Shown: piece after piece, positions 8,204-18,072 of the stretch
Position numbering within the stretch: position 1 is the stretch's first letter
How the letters are laid out: every line of letters begins with the position of its first letter
NCBI RefSeq assembly: GCF_900104515.1
Contig: NZ_FNJL01000008.1
Span: 1-64,000, forward strand
Origin: Paracidovorax cattleyae
Lineage (GTDB): Bacteria > Pseudomonadota > Gammaproteobacteria > Burkholderiales > Burkholderiaceae_C
Reading direction: 5' to 3'
DNA: 64,000 bases
The notes under the pieces: generated by a model
The model's database searches: none
What the model was told of the DNA's origin: nothing
The model's input: the letters and a program-made list of their open reading frames with translations, nothing else
Position numbers and translations under genes: made by a program

Positions 8204-10090
8204 ATGCACCGTTCCATCGCCACCGTCTCGCTCAGCGGCACCCTGCGCCAGAAGCTCGAAGCCATCGCTGCCGCCGGCTTCGATGGCATCGAACTGTTCG
8301 AGCCCGACTTCATCCACTTCAAGGGATCGGCGGCCGACTTGCGCCGCATCGCGGCGGACCTGGGCCTGTCGATCGACCTCTACCAGCCCCTGCGCGACAT
8401 GGAAGGCCTGCCCGATGCCGCCTTCGCCCGCGCCCTGGACCGCGCCGAGCGCAAGTTCGACCTGATGCAGGAGCTGGGCGCGCCGCTGGTGCTGTGCTGC
8501 TCCAACACGCTGCCGCAGTCGATCGGCGACCCGGAGCTGGCCGCCGCACAGCTGCATGCCCTGGCCGAGCGCGCCGCCCGGCGCAACCTGCGCGTGGGCT
8601 ACGAGGCACTGGCCTGGGGCCGCCACACCGCCCGCTTCGGCCAGGCCTGGGACATCGTGCGCCGCGCCGACCATCCGCACCTGGGCCTGATCCTGGACAG
8701 CTTCCATACCCTGTCGCTGCGCGATGACCCGGATCCCATCGCCGGCATTCCCGGCGACCGCATCTTCTTCGTGCAGATGGCCGATGCGCCGCTGATGTCG
8801 CTGGACGTGCTGCAGTGGGCGCGCCACCACCGGGTGTTTCCGGGCCAGGGCGATTTCGACGTGATCGGCTTCTTCGAGCAGCTGCTGCGCGCCGGCTACA
8901 CCGGGCCGCTGTCGCTGGAGATATTCAACGACCTGTTCCGCGAAACGCCCAACCGCCGCACGGCCGTGGACGCCATGCGCTCGCTGCTGTACCTGGAGAG
9001 CGAGGCGCGCCAGCGCCTGTCCGCGCTGCCTGTGCAGCCCCTGCGCGTGGAGTTGTTCAATCCGCCGCCCGCGCCCACCTTGCAGGGCGTGTCGTTCATC
9101 GAATTCGCGGCCGACGAGGCCTCGGCCGGTGCACTGGACGGCGCGCTGCGCAGCCTGGGTTTCGTGCGGGCGGGCCGGCACCGCTCCAAGGCTGCCACGC
9201 TGTACCGCCAGGGCGGGATCCACCTGATCGTCAATGCCCAGCCCGATTCTTTCGCGCGCAGCCGCTTCGCCCAGCACGGCACCTCGGTCTGCGCCCTGGG
9301 CCTGCGCTGCGACGACGCCATCGGCGCGCTGGGCCGGGCCAAGGCGATGCGTTCGCAGCCCTACGACAGCCCGCTGGGCCCCCACGAGCAGCGCGTGCCC
9401 GCCACCGTGGCGCCGGGCGGCAACCTGGTCCATTTCGTGCCGGCCGCGCTGGGCGTGTCGGGCCTCTTCGAGTCCGATTTCATGCTGGAGAGTGCCGCAC
9501 AGGATGCGGAAGGCCCGGACCCCGGCCTGCGGTGCGTGGACCACCTGACGCTGGGCCTGGGCCAGGACCAGCGCGACACCTGGGCCCTGTTCACGCGCGC
9601 CGTGCTGGGGCTGGACCGGATGGAAAGCCTGGACCTGGCCGACCCCTTCGGCCTGGTGCGCAGCCAGGGCGTGGCCAATGCCGACCGCAGCGTGCGCCTG
9701 GTGCTCAACGTGCCGCTCGGCCAGCACACGGCCACGGCACGCCAGCTGGGCGTGACCGGCGCAGGTGCCGTGCACCACATCACCTTCGGCTGCGACGACA
9801 TCTTCGCGGCGGTAGCCGCCCTGCGGGCGCGGGGCGTCGCCTTCGTGCCGGTTTCGTACAACTACTACGACGACCTGCAGGCCCGGCTGGACCTGCCGCC
9901 CGGCCTGCCCGAGCGCCTGCGCGCCGCCGGGGTGCTATTCGACCGATCGCCCGGCGGCGACTACCTGCATGCCTACACCGAGAGCCTGCCGGGGGGCGTT
10001 TTCTTCGAGATCGCCCAGCGCACGGGCGGCTACGACGGCTGGGGCGCGGCCAATGCCGCGGCGCGCGCGGCCTCGCTGGCGCAGCAGTGA
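8204..10090 (+). CDS. quiC1: 3-dehydroshikimate dehydratase fused to HPPD-like domain (QuiC1 type)
   Basis: 628 residues from MHRSIATVSLSGTL; an in-frame ATG 15 nt earlier is possible. The N-terminal ~280 residues form an AP-endonuclease/xylose-isomerase-like TIM barrel (AAAGFDGIELFEPDF, HLGLILDSFHTLS, FFVQMADAP, GPLSLEIFND). The C-terminal half is a vicinal-oxygen-chelate module like 4-hydroxyphenylpyruvate dioxygenase (GLRCVDHLTLGLG, VHHITFGCDDI, GGVFFEIAQR). Pseudomonas QuiC1 has this two-domain layout; its barrel converts 3-dehydroshikimate to protocatechuate. The module therefore probably channels quinate/shikimate into protocatechuate. Whether the C-terminal domain is catalytic is not known from sequence. 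Confidence 0.88.
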   Translation: MHRSIATVSLSGTLRQKLEAIAAAGFDGIELFEPDFIHFKGSAADLRRIAADLGLSIDLYQPLRDMEGLPDAAFARALDRAERKFDLMQELGAPLVLCCSNTLPQSIGDPELAAAQLHALAERAARRNLRVGYEALAWGRHTARFGQAWDIVRRADHPHLGLILDSFHTLSLRDDPDPIAGIPGDRIFFVQMADAPLMSLDVLQWARHHRVFPGQGDFDVIGFFEQLLRAGYTGPLSLEIFNDLFRETPNRRTAVDAMRSLLYLESEARQRLSALPVQPLRVELFNPPPAPTLQGVSFIEFAADEASAGALDGALRSLGFVRAGRHRSKAATLYRQGGIHLIVNAQPDSFARSRFAQHGTSVCALGLRCDDAIGALGRAKAMRSQPYDSPLGPHEQRVPATVAPGGNLVHFVPAALGVSGLFESDFMLESAAQDAEGPDPGLRCVDHLTLGLGQDQRDTWALFTRAVLGLDRMESLDLADPFGLVRSQGVANADRSVRLVLNVPLGQHTATARQLGVTGAGAVHHITFGCDDIFAAVAALRARGVAFVPVSYNYYDDLQARLDLPPGLPERLRAAGVLFDRSPGGDYLHAYTESLPGGVFFEIAQRTGGYDGWGAANAAARAASLAQQ

Positions 10091-10172
10091 AGGCGCGCGG
10101 CTGTCCGGACGACCGACCCACTGCACCGTACCCGATTCCTTCGCCAACACCATATACACAGGAGACACGACC

Positions 10173-11597
10173 ATGGCCCATCCCCCCGCCTCTTCGCCGC
10201 AAGGCAGGCACCAGTCGAAGAAAGCCGCCGCCAGCGGCTGGATCGGCTCCGCGCTGGAGTACTACGACTTCTTCATCTACGCCACCGCGGCCGCGCTGAT
10301 CTTTCCGCAGATATTCTTCCCCAAGGGCGACCCGGCCATCGCGATCATCGCGTCGCTGGCCACCTACGGCGTGGGCTACGTGGCGCGCCCCATCGGCGCC
10401 TTCGTGCTGGGCCACGTGGGCGACACGCACGGCCGCAAGCAGGTGCTCGTGTGGTGCATGTTCCTGATGGGCTTTTCCACCATCGCCGTGGGCCTGCTGC
10501 CCACCTATGACCAGATCGGCCTGTGGGCGCCCGCGCTGCTGGTGCTGATGCGCCTGATCCAGGGCTTCGCCGTGGCCGGCGAGATCTCGGGCGCCAGCTC
10601 GATGATCCTGGAGCATGCGCCCTTCGGCCGGCGCGGCTTCTTCGCCAGCTTCACGCTGCAGGGCGTGCAGGCCGGGCAGATCCTGGCCGCCGCGGTGTTC
10701 CTTCCGCTTGCGCACTACATGCCCGCCGAGCAGTTCAACAGCTGGGGCTGGCGCATCCCGTTCCTGCTGAGCTTCCTCGTCATCATCGCCGGGTGGATCA
10801 TCCGCCGTGAAGTCGCTGAAACCCCGGCCTTCACCGACAAGGCCGCGCAGAAGCAGCGCACTCGCTCGCCTGTCGTCGATGCCTTCAAGTACAACCTGCC
10901 CGACATGCTGCGCGTCGTGTGCATGGCGCTCATGAACGTGATCCCGGTGGTCGCCACCATCTTCGGCGCTGCCTATGCGGTGCAGCCGGCCTACGGCATC
11001 GGCTTCGCCAAGGACGTCTATCTGTGGATCCCGGTGCTGGGCAACATCCTGGCCGTGCTGGTGATCCCCATGGTCGGCGGCCTGTCCGACCGCATCGGCC
11101 GCCGACCGCCCATCATTGCCGGGGCGCTGCTGTCCGGCCTGATGGCCTTCGGCTACCTCTATGCCATCAGCATCCGCAACGTGCCGCTGGCCATCTGCAT
11201 GTCGCTGGTGATGTGGGGCCTGGTCTACCAGGGCTACAACGCCGTGTTCCCCTCGTTCTACCCCGAGCTGTTCCCCACGCGCACCCGGGTTTCGGCCATG
11301 GCCATCTCGCAGAACGTGGGCACGGCCATCACTGCCATGCTGCCTGCACTGTTCACGGCCGTCGCGCCGCCCGGGTCCGCCAACATCTGGCTCACCGTGG
11401 GCGCCATCGCGTTCGGCATCACTGTCATTTCCGCCGTGGCCGCGTTCAGTGCGCGGGAGACCTTCCGCGTGCCGATGCGTGACCTGGGCGAGCCCGATGC
11501 CAGGCCGGTGAGCCCGCAGGAATACGAGCGGCTGCGCGCGCAGGCCATGGAGGGTTCGGCCGCCGAGCCGTCCCTGGGCGTACCGCGGCGGGGGTGA
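10173..11597 (+). CDS. MFS transporter, metabolite:H+ symporter (MHS, ShiA/KgtP-like)
   Basis: 474 residues starting MAHPPASSPQGRHQSKK, with a good GGAG ribosome site at 10161. Twelve hydrophobic segments are readable. MHS-family marks include SGWIGSALEYYDFFIYATAAA in TM1, VARPIGAFVLGHVGDTHGRK (loop 2-3 motif), LIQGFAVAGEISGASSMILE, and GGLSDRIGRRPPI in the second half. Members import shikimate, alpha-ketoglutarate or other organic acids with protons. Its place at the end of the quinate/shikimate gene string makes shikimate, quinate or dehydroshikimate the likely substrate; this is inference from context. Confidence 0.9.
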   Translation: MAHPPASSPQGRHQSKKAAASGWIGSALEYYDFFIYATAAALIFPQIFFPKGDPAIAIIASLATYGVGYVARPIGAFVLGHVGDTHGRKQVLVWCMFLMGFSTIAVGLLPTYDQIGLWAPALLVLMRLIQGFAVAGEISGASSMILEHAPFGRRGFFASFTLQGVQAGQILAAAVFLPLAHYMPAEQFNSWGWRIPFLLSFLVIIAGWIIRREVAETPAFTDKAAQKQRTRSPVVDAFKYNLPDMLRVVCMALMNVIPVVATIFGAAYAVQPAYGIGFAKDVYLWIPVLGNILAVLVIPMVGGLSDRIGRRPPIIAGALLSGLMAFGYLYAISIRNVPLAICMSLVMWGLVYQGYNAVFPSFYPELFPTRTRVSAMAISQNVGTAITAMLPALFTAVAPPGSANIWLTVGAIAFGITVISAVAAFSARETFRVPMRDLGEPDARPVSPQEYERLRAQAMEGSAAEPSLGVPRRG

Positions 11598-11607
11598 CCG
11601 TCCCGCG

Positions 11608-12477
11608 CTAGGGCGCGAGCAGATCGTAGGCGGCGCGCACGCGCTGCACGTCGCGGCCCCAGCGGCGGTCCTGGGGCAGGCGGCGCAGCCAGGCGAGGCG
11701 GCGCAGCGCCCGGTCCATGGTCTGCCGGAATTCCGGGCCATGGGCGGCCGTCCATGCGGCGGTTTCGGCGCGCGCCGGGGCCAGTGCATCCGGCGCGCGC
11801 AGGTAGAGCGCGGTGGAGTGGGCATAGCACAGCAAGTCGCGCACCTGGCAGACGGGCAGCGGCAGGGTGGCGGCCGGATCGTCCTCGAAGTCCAGGTAGC
11901 CCACCACGCCATCCGGGCAGCGCACCAGGTTGCGCGCGAAAGCCTGGCTGAGGCAGGTGCCGTGCGCATGCACCTGCGCGATCGCCGCCAGGCCCTGTCG
12001 CCAGAGCGCGAGCACGGTCTCCGGGCCTTCCTCGACGTGGTGTTCGATCTCGTTGCCCAGGGAATGCGTATCCACCTCCGGCCGTCCCAGATCCCGGGTG
12101 AGCAGTCCGTCGGAACTGAAGGCCAGCACCTCGGGCACACGCAGCCCCAGGGCAGAGAAAGCGCGCAGGCGCCGCACCTCGGTGGCGATGCCCTCGGCTC
12201 CGCCCGGCGTGGGCACCGGCTGCAGCACGGGCAGGCCCAGCATGCCGGCGAGCAGTGCCATGGCCCGGTGGCGGCCGGGCCCGCGCACCGGTGCGGCGCG
12301 CTTGAGCCATACCCGCGTACCGTCCGCGGCGATGTGGCTCTCCACCGCATGCACCTGCAAAGGCAGCCGCTCGCGCAGAAAGGCGTCCCAATCGGTGGGC
12401 GCGGCGTGGGGCGCCGGCCGGGCAGGCGAGGGCGGGAGCACCGGATCGGGCGCGGGACCGGGCGGAAGGGCGGGCAT
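11608..12477 (-). CDS. Protein-kinase-like fold protein (BUD32/RIO/WaaP-like), function unknown
   Basis: 289 residues with a proline-rich first 30. The core resembles small atypical kinases: a lysine-bearing strand (TRVWLKRAAPVRG), an alpha-C-like glutamate (EGIATEVRRLRAF), a catalytic-loop-like segment (IAQVHAHGTCLSQAFARNLV, with H, Q and N in the expected order) and a DFG-like VVGYLDFEDD that would bind metal. Such proteins include lipid A/LPS kinases and tRNA-modification kinases. No substrate can be named. It stands alone and ends 10 nt from the convergent MFS gene. Confidence 0.6.
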   Translation of the reverse strand: MPALPPGPAPDPVLPPSPARPAPHAAPTDWDAFLRERLPLQVHAVESHIAADGTRVWLKRAAPVRGPGRHRAMALLAGMLGLPVLQPVPTPGGAEGIATEVRRLRAFSALGLRVPEVLAFSSDGLLTRDLGRPEVDTHSLGNEIEHHVEEGPETVLALWRQGLAAIAQVHAHGTCLSQAFARNLVRCPDGVVGYLDFEDDPAATLPLPVCQVRDLLCYAHSTALYLRAPDALAPARAETAAWTAAHGPEFRQTMDRALRRLAWLRRLPQDRRWGRDVQRVRAAYDLLAP

Positions 12478-12675
12478 GGACTGGGTGGGGGGGAAACAGG
12501 GGGGGCGTCAGGGGGCGCGGCTACACTCGCCGCCTTGGAATGCGGAAGGCGGGCAATCCTGTCCGCCGCGGCGGCATCATAGAGCGATGGGCCGCCCCGA
12601 CGCTGTCCGCCTTTTTCGCCATCTTCTTCAAAACACGGCCTGCCCGCGCGTGCGCGCCGGCCAGGAGCTCCCCCG

Positions 12676-13518
12676 ATGACCGATCCCCACGCCCCCGCCG
12701 CCGATGCCGATGCCTCCGGCGCCGTTCCCGCGCTCAGCAACGACGACCTCGACGAGCTGGACGCGCTGCTCGACGACCTGCGCTCGCGCGCCGAGGAAAT
12801 CCCGCAATGGGAGTTCTGCGACGGCTTTCTCACGGCGCTCGTCTGCACGCGTCGCGCGATTGCGCCGGCCGAGTACCTGCCCATGCTGCTGGACGACGGA
12901 GGCCCGATGGACATGGTGGCCGAAGGGGGGGCGCTGCCGCGGCTGCCGGCCTTCCAGGACGATGCGCAGCAGGCCCGTTTCGTGGAGCTGTGGATGCGCC
13001 GCTGGGACGAGGTGGCGCGCCAGCTCGAGGACACGGTGGAGTCGCTGGAGGATGACCGGGCCTTCCAGCCCGAGGTGATGGACATGCGCGGCGCGATCGC
13101 CTGCCTGCCCGAGGAGGAGCGCGCCGAGATGGCCGGCCAGGACGTGCCTTCGTTCGGGCAGGTCTGGGCGCTGGGCTTCATGTTCGCCGTGGAGAACTGG
13201 CCCGAGGAGTGGGCAGCGCCGCGCGACAAGGAGGCCGCGCAGTGGCTGGACGGCGCGCTCGACCACATCGTCGCGCTGACCGAGGACGACACAGGCCGTC
13301 CCGAACACAACATGTATGCCGAGGATGGCCCGCCCAGCGTGAGCGAGGACCGGCTGGAGGTGTTCGGCGAGGCGATCTGGGCAGTCTATGACCTGCGCCA
13401 GCTCTGGAAGAGCATGGGCCCGCGCGTCGAATCGGTGCGCCGCGCGGACACGCCGGGCCGCAACGATCCGTGCAGCTGCGGCAGCGGCAAGAAATACAAG
13501 AAGTGCTGCGGAAGCTGA
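12676..13518 (+). CDS. UPF0149 (YecA)-family protein with C-terminal SEC-C zinc motif
   Basis: 280 residues. Acidic, helical UPF0149/YecA-like region ([53 protein letters not shown]) followed by a SEC-C motif at the extreme C-terminus ([20 protein letters not shown]), which in SecA and relatives binds zinc and contacts SecB or ribosomes. YecA-type proteins are linked to secretion or ribosome-associated processes, but no reaction is established. The coding region overlaps the next gene's start by 16 nt. Confidence 0.85.
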   Translation: MTDPHAPAADADASGAVPALSNDDLDELDALLDDLRSRAEEIPQWEFCDGFLTALVCTRRAIAPAEYLPMLLDDGGPMDMVAEGGALPRLPAFQDDAQQARFVELWMRRWDEVARQLEDTVESLEDDRAFQPEVMDMRGAIACLPEEERAEMAGQDVPSFGQVWALGFMFAVENWPEEWAAPRDKEAAQWLDGALDHIVALTEDDTGRPEHNMYAEDGPPSVSEDRLEVFGEAIWAVYDLRQLWKSMGPRVESVRRADTPGRNDPCSCGSGKKYKKCCGS

Positions 13519-14984
13519 GGTCCCGCCTGCGCGCGGAGTGGGCGCCCAGCATTCCGCGTGAACTGCTGGCCGGCGCCGTTGCCACGTTCGCGCTGATTCC
13601 CGAGGTGATCGCGTTTTCGTTCGTGGCGGGCGTGGATCCGTCCGTGGGGCTGTTCGCCTCGTTTGTCATCAGCATCGTGATCGCCTTCGCTGGCGGGCGC
13701 CCGGCCATGGTGTCGGCAGCGGCCGGGTCTGTGGCGCTGGTGGCTGCACCGCTGGTGCACTCCCATGGCGTGGGCTACCTGTTCGCCGCGGGGCTGCTGG
13801 CCGGCGCGGTGCAGGTGGCCTTCGGCCTGCTGCGCATGGGGGTGCTGGTGCGCTTCGTTTCCAGTTCGGTGCGTACGGGCTTCGTGAACGCGCTGGCCAT
13901 CCTGATTTTCTCGGCCCAGCTGCCGCACCTGCAGGGGGCCGGCCCGGGCACCTGGGGCATGCTGGCGCTGGGTCTGGCCATCATCTATGGCCTGCCGCGC
14001 CTGGGGGCGTGGCTGGACTGGCGGGCGCTCACCGCCATTCCGTCGCCGCTGGTCTGCGTGGTGGCGCTCACGGCGCTGGCCTCCGCAGCGGGCCTGCCAC
14101 TGCCCACGGTGGCCGATCTCGGCAGGCTTCCGGACGCGTTGCCCGCCTTCGCGCTGCCCGGCGTACCGTTCACGCTGGAGACGCTGCGTATCATCGCGCT
14201 GCCGGCGCTCGCCATCGCCTTCGTGGGGTTGCTCGAATCCGTGCTGACCGCCGCGGTGGTGGACGAGATGACTGACACGCCCTGCGACAAGAACCGCGAA
14301 TGCGCCGGACTGGGGCTGGCGAACATCGCCGCCAGCCTGAGCGGCGGCATCGCGGGCTGCGGAATGATCGGCCAGGCGGTGGGCAACGTGAAGTACGGGG
14401 GCCGCGGGCGCCTGTCCACCCTGTTCGCGGGCGTGTTCCTGCTCGTGCTGATGGTGGCGCTCAAGGACTGGGTTTCGCGCGTGCCGGTGATTGCGCTGGT
14501 GGCCATCATGGTGATGGTGTCGGCCGCCACCTTCGACTGGGCCTCGCTGCGCACCCTGGTGCGCCACCCCCGGACCTCCAGCGCCGTGATGCTCGCCACC
14601 GTGGCAGTGACACTGGGCACCCACAACCTGGCGGCCGGCGTGGCCGTGGGGGTGGTGCTGAGCGGCGTGTTCTTCGCCTTCAAGGTGGCGCGCCTGCTCG
14701 ACGTCCGCGCCGAGGACGACGGTGCCACCGGCCTGCGCACCTGGCGCGTGGCGGGCCAGGTGTTTTTCGCTTCGGCCGATGCGTTTATCGACGCCTTCGA
14801 CATCCTGGCCGCCGAAGGCCGGCCGGTGCGCATCGACGTCTCGCGTGCCCATTTCTGGGACGTGACCGCCGTGGCCGCGCTGGACAAGGTGGTGCAGCGG
14901 CTGCAGCACCACGGCTGCTCTGTGGAGGTGGTGGGGATGAACGAGGCCAGCGCCGGCCTCGTGGAGCGCGTAGGCGGACCCTGA
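13503..14984 (+). CDS. SulP-family anion permease with STAS domain
   Basis: About 493 residues if translation starts at the GTG at 13503; an in-frame GTG at 13470 would add 11 residues. Both starts lie inside the SEC-C gene. About 10-12 hydrophobic helices include the SulP start REL(L)[40 protein letters not shown] and GFVGLLES-like [21 protein letters not shown] shortened STAS domain closes the protein ([16 protein letters not shown]...[20 protein letters not shown]). Family members transport sulfate, bicarbonate or dicarboxylates; the substrate is not determined. Converges on the chemoreceptor gene with 3 nt between stops. Confidence 0.87.
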   Translation: MLRKLRSRLRAEWAPSIPRELLAGAVATFALIPEVIAFSFVAGVDPSVGLFASFVISIVIAFAGGRPAMVSAAAGSVALVAAPLVHSHGVGYLFAAGLLAGAVQVAFGLLRMGVLVRFVSSSVRTGFVNALAILIFSAQLPHLQGAGPGTWGMLALGLAIIYGLPRLGAWLDWRALTAIPSPLVCVVALTALASAAGLPLPTVADLGRLPDALPAFALPGVPFTLETLRIIALPALAIAFVGLLESVLTAAVVDEMTDTPCDKNRECAGLGLANIAASLSGGIAGCGMIGQAVGNVKYGGRGRLSTLFAGVFLLVLMVALKDWVSRVPVIALVAIMVMVSAATFDWASLRTLVRHPRTSSAVMLATVAVTLGTHNLAAGVAVGVVLSGVFFAFKVARLLDVRAEDDGATGLRTWRVAGQVFFASADAFIDAFDILAAEGRPVRIDVSRAHFWDVTAVAALDKVVQRLQHHGCSVEVVGMNEASAGLVERVGGP

Positions 14985-14987
14985 CCG

Positions 14988-16784
14988 TCAGAAGCTCGTC
15001 CAGTCGTCCTGGCTCGAGCTGCCCGCCAGGGCCAGCGAAGGCGCGGGGGCCTTTGCAGGAGCAGGCGCGGGCCGGCGGGCCGCCATGGCCGCAGCATGTG
15101 GCGCGGCAGGCATCCGTGCCGGGGCCGGCCTGGCGGCAGGCAGGGGGCTCGCCGCCGGTGCCGCGACGGCGCGCGGAGCGGCCACCGCGACCGGTGCCGG
15201 TGCCTGCAGGCCCTGGTCGTGGTGCAGGCGGAACTGGCTCACGGCATCCACGAGCCTGCCGGCCTGGGCCCGGAGGCTGTCCGCGGCCGCGGCGCTTTCC
15301 TCGACCAGCGCGGCGTTCTGCTGCGTCACTTGGTCGAGCTGGCTTACTGCATCGCTCACCTGGCCGATGCCCTGGGTCTGTTCCTGGGTGGCGGCACTGA
15401 TTTCGTTGATCAGGTCGCTCACGCGCTTGACTTGGCTGACGATGTCGGCCATGGTCCGGCCGGCTTCCTCGACCTGCTGGCTGCCGGCTTCCACCTTCTC
15501 CACGCTCGTGGAAATGAGTGCCTTGATCTCCTTGGCGGCGTCGGCGCTGCGCTGCGCAAGGCTGCGCACTTCGCTCGCCACCACCGCGAAGCCGCGGCCC
15601 TGCTCGCCGGCGCGGGCCGCCTCGACCGCGGCATTGAGCGCGAGGATATTGGTCTGGAAGGCGATGCCGTCGATGACGCCGATGATGTCCGAGATCCTCC
15701 GGCTGGAGTCGGTGATGGCCCCCATGGTGTTCACCACCTGTCCCATCACCGTGCCGCCGCGCTCGGCGACCTCGCTGGCGGAATTCGCCAGCTGCGTGGC
15801 TTGCCGGGCGGTTTCGCCGTTGTTCTTCACGGTGGCCGTCAACTGCTCCATGGAGGCGGCCGTCTGCTGCAGGTTGGATGCCTGTTCCTCGGTGCGCTGG
15901 CTCAGGTCGGCATTGCCGGTGGCGATCTGCGTGCTGCCCGTGGCGATGGAGTCGCTGCTCTGCCGCACCTGCCCGACCACGCGGGCGAGCTGGTCGCGCA
16001 TGTCCTTCATGCCGGCCAGCAGGCTGGTTTGGTCGCCGTTGCGGGTTTCCACATCCACCGCGAGGTTGCCCTGCGCGATCTGCCGCACGATGCCGGTCGC
16101 GTAGTTGGGCTCGCCGCCCAGCTGGCGCGTGATGGAGCGGGTAACCCACAGCCCCAGCGCGACGGCCGTTGCCACGGCCAGGGTGGAGCCGATCAGGATC
16201 ACGCCGGTATTGAAGCTGCGCAGCCGGTCGGCTCTTGCCTTGCGCTCGGCCAGCAGGCTGGACTCCGCCTGGTCCAGTTCCTTCTGCAGCGCCCGGAAGC
16301 CGTCCATGACGGCCTTGTCCTTGCCCTGGCCGAACTGCGCGATGAAGTCCTGCATGTTCATGCCGCCCGCCGTGACGTCACGGCGCGCCTTGATCAGGTC
16401 CGAGAGCACGGACGCGAATTCGGTCTCCCGGGCCTTCATGGCATCCAGGCGCCGCTGCTGTACGGGGTTGTCGGCCGTGAGGGCCTTGATGTCGGGAAGC
16501 GTCTTGTTGAATTCCTGGCCACCGCTGTTCCAGGGCTCCAGGAACTTTTCATCCCCGCTGAGCAGGAAGCCGCGGGCGCCGGTCTCCATGTTGACCATGC
16601 TGTTGAGCAGGGTGTTGGAGCGGTCGAGCACCTGGTAGGTGTGCTCGTTCCACGACTCGGCCTCCGCGAGGCTTCGGCTGCTGACCAGCGCTGTGGCGGC
16701 CACGGCGATGAAGATGGCGATCACCAGGCCGAACGCGATGAGCAGGCGCTGGGACACGGTGAGGGAGCGGGCGTTGGCGGCCAT
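14988..16784 (-). CDS. Methyl-accepting chemotaxis protein with CHASE3-like sensor and CheR-tether tail
   Basis: 598 residues with a strong site (GGAGG) 7 nt before the ATG. TM1 spans about residues 12-34. A CHASE3-like helical periplasmic domain ([25 protein letters not shown]) follows, then TM2 ([20 protein letters not shown]), HAMP, and the methyl-accepting/signalling hairpin with the invariant tip [31 protein letters not shown]. An Ala/Pro-rich linker of about 80 residues leads to the terminal pentapeptide DWTSF, matching the xWxxF tether that recruits CheR/CheB in high-abundance receptors. Probably senses and adapts independently; ligand unknown. Confidence 0.92.
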   Translation of the reverse strand: MAANARSLTVSQRLLIAFGLVIAIFIAVAATALVSSRSLAEAESWNEHTYQVLDRSNTLLNSMVNMETGARGFLLSGDEKFLEPWNSGGQEFNKTLPDIKALTADNPVQQRRLDAMKARETEFASVLSDLIKARRDVTAGGMNMQDFIAQFGQGKDKAVMDGFRALQKELDQAESSLLAERKARADRLRSFNTGVILIGSTLAVATAVALGLWVTRSITRQLGGEPNYATGIVRQIAQGNLAVDVETRNGDQTSLLAGMKDMRDQLARVVGQVRQSSDSIATGSTQIATGNADLSQRTEEQASNLQQTAASMEQLTATVKNNGETARQATQLANSASEVAERGGTVMGQVVNTMGAITDSSRRISDIIGVIDGIAFQTNILALNAAVEAARAGEQGRGFAVVASEVRSLAQRSADAAKEIKALISTSVEKVEAGSQQVEEAGRTMADIVSQVKRVSDLINEISAATQEQTQGIGQVSDAVSQLDQVTQQNAALVEESAAAADSLRAQAGRLVDAVSQFRLHHDQGLQAPAPVAVAAPRAVAAPAASPLPAARPAPARMPAAPHAAAMAARRPAPAPAKAPAPSLALAGSSSQDDWTSF

Positions 16785-17059
16785 GGGAAACCTCCGGTGG
16801 GAATTAGTCGTCTTTGTGCTCCCAGTCTGGAGCGAATCTGAAATATTTGCTCATCATTTTTTGGAATTCAGGAATTTTGCTACTTCTTCCTATGGACATG
16901 CGTCGCATTCATCATTTGCTGATGGGCTGAACATGTTTCCTTCACACATGTTGGGTAAATGCGTTTTCTCGCGGCATGGCCGGATGCGGTGCCGAACGAG
17001 GGAAAGGGGCTGCGGAAAAGCGGGCCGCGCCGGTGCGCAGGGGGGCCGGCCCCGCACGG
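16785..17059. other. Intergenic region upstream of chemoreceptor gene
   Basis: 275 nt with a locally AT-rich part (16835-16965) that probably holds the promoter of the chemoreceptor gene. No further gene, repeat or clear promoter hexamers were recognised. Confidence 0.4.
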
Positions 17060-17530
17060 TCAGCGCAGCAGCCTGGCGAGCCCCGCGATCGCGTGGTCGC
17101 GGGCGGCCGAGCGCACGGCGGCCCGGTCGCCGGGGAATTGCCGCATTTCGCTGTGCGTCGTGCCGTGCACGTGCCAGCCGAACCAGACAGTGCCCACGGG
17201 CTTGGCCACACTGCCGCCCCCGGGGCCGGCCACGCCGGTCACGGACAGCGCAGCGTGCGCGCGGGAGTGGCGCAAGGCGCCTTCCGCCATGGCGCGCGCC
17301 ACGGGCTCGCTCACGGCGCCGTGCGTGTCGATGAGCGCGGCCGGAACGCCCAGCAATTCGGTCTTGGCGGTGTTGGAGTAGGTGACGAAGCCGCGCTCGA
17401 ACCACTGGCTTGATCCGGCCAGGTCGGTGCATGCGCCGGCGATCATGCCGCCGGTGCAGCTTTCGGCCGTGGCCATCATCCAGCCGCGTTCCGCGAGCGC
17501 CTGTGCGAGGAAGGCGATGTCGGTGCTCAC
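17060..17530 (-). CDS. pncC: CinA-family protein, nicotinamide-nucleotide amidase (PncC)
   Basis: 156 residues starting at a GTG that overlaps the pgpA stop (GTGA). Matches the stand-alone CinA C-terminal domain: TAESCTGGMIAGACTDLAGSSQWFERGFVTYSN, GAVSEPVARAMAEGAL and SVTGVAGPGGGSVAKPVGTVWFGW. The Ser in ESCTGG and the downstream lysine/tyrosine are the expected active-site residues for NMN deamidation to nicotinate mononucleotide. Length fits the family. It is the last gene of a leftward chain DUF4139-pgpA-pncC joined by 4-nt overlaps. Confidence 0.92.
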   Translation of the reverse strand: MSTDIAFLAQALAERGWMMATAESCTGGMIAGACTDLAGSSQWFERGFVTYSNTAKTELLGVPAALIDTHGAVSEPVARAMAEGALRHSRAHAALSVTGVAGPGGGSVAKPVGTVWFGWHVHGTTHSEMRQFPGDRAAVRSAARDHAIAGLARLLR

Positions 17531-18072
17531 CACAGCACCCTCCAGAGCGCGATCATGAACAGCGTGCAGGAGGCGGCCACGAAGTCGTCGAAGAGAATGC
17601 CCCAGCCGCCGCGCCAGCCGAAGCCCTTGAACAACTGGTCCGCCCAGGCCACGGGCCCGGGCTTGGCGGCATCGAAACAGCGGAACAGCGCGAATGCCGC
17701 GCACTGTCCCCAGAACCCCATGGGCATCGCCAGCCAGAGCACGCACCAGAACGCCACGATCTCGTCCCATACCACGCATCCCGGGTCTGCCACGCCCAGG
17801 TGCCGGGCCGTGGTGGTGCAGGCCCACCAGCCCACGAGCGTGCCGGCCAGGATGAGGCCGCCGATCTGCAGGGGGGACAGCCAGTGCTGCAGCACCAGGT
17901 AGGCCAGCCACGCCCAGGCCGTGCCCACGGTGCCGGGCGCGCGCGGCGAGAGGCCCGCGCCGAACCCCAGGGCGATCCAGTGAGCCGGATGGGACCGCAT
18001 GAAAGCCGCACTGGCCCTGCGGGGGGCGGTAGGGGCCGGGCCGGCCGCGGGCAGGGGGGGCAGGGCGTTCAT
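17527..18072 (-). CDS. pgpA: Phosphatidylglycerophosphatase A
   Basis: 181 residues. Family signatures are visible: IALGFGAGLSPRAPGTVGTAWAW near the N-terminus, then VVWDEIVAFWCVL, and FALFRCFDAAKPGPV with GGWGILFDDFVAA toward the end. Four hydrophobic segments fit an inner-membrane enzyme that dephosphorylates phosphatidylglycerol phosphate in PG synthesis. The acidic residues in WDE and DD, expected to bind metal, are present. Start ATG overlaps the upstream stop by 4 nt and its own stop overlaps the pncC start, so the three genes are translationally coupled. Confidence 0.93.
   Translation of the reverse strand: MNALPPLPAAGPAPTAPRRASAAFMRSHPAHWIALGFGAGLSPRAPGTVGTAWAWLAYLVLQHWLSPLQIGGLILAGTLVGWWACTTTARHLGVADPGCVVWDEIVAFWCVLWLAMPMGFWGQCAAFALFRCFDAAKPGPVAWADQLFKGFGWRGGWGILFDDFVAASCTLFMIALWRVLW

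Noticed and set aside
10090-10172. TTCGC at 10134 as part of a PIP box before the MFS gene
   Set aside because: No second half-site 15 nt downstream.
9780-13313. 1177-codon open frame on the minus strand
   Set aside because: It is antisense to the MFS transporter, kinase-like and SEC-C genes in turn, has low-complexity Arg/Pro/Ser/Ala composition and no homology; it arises from high GC content.
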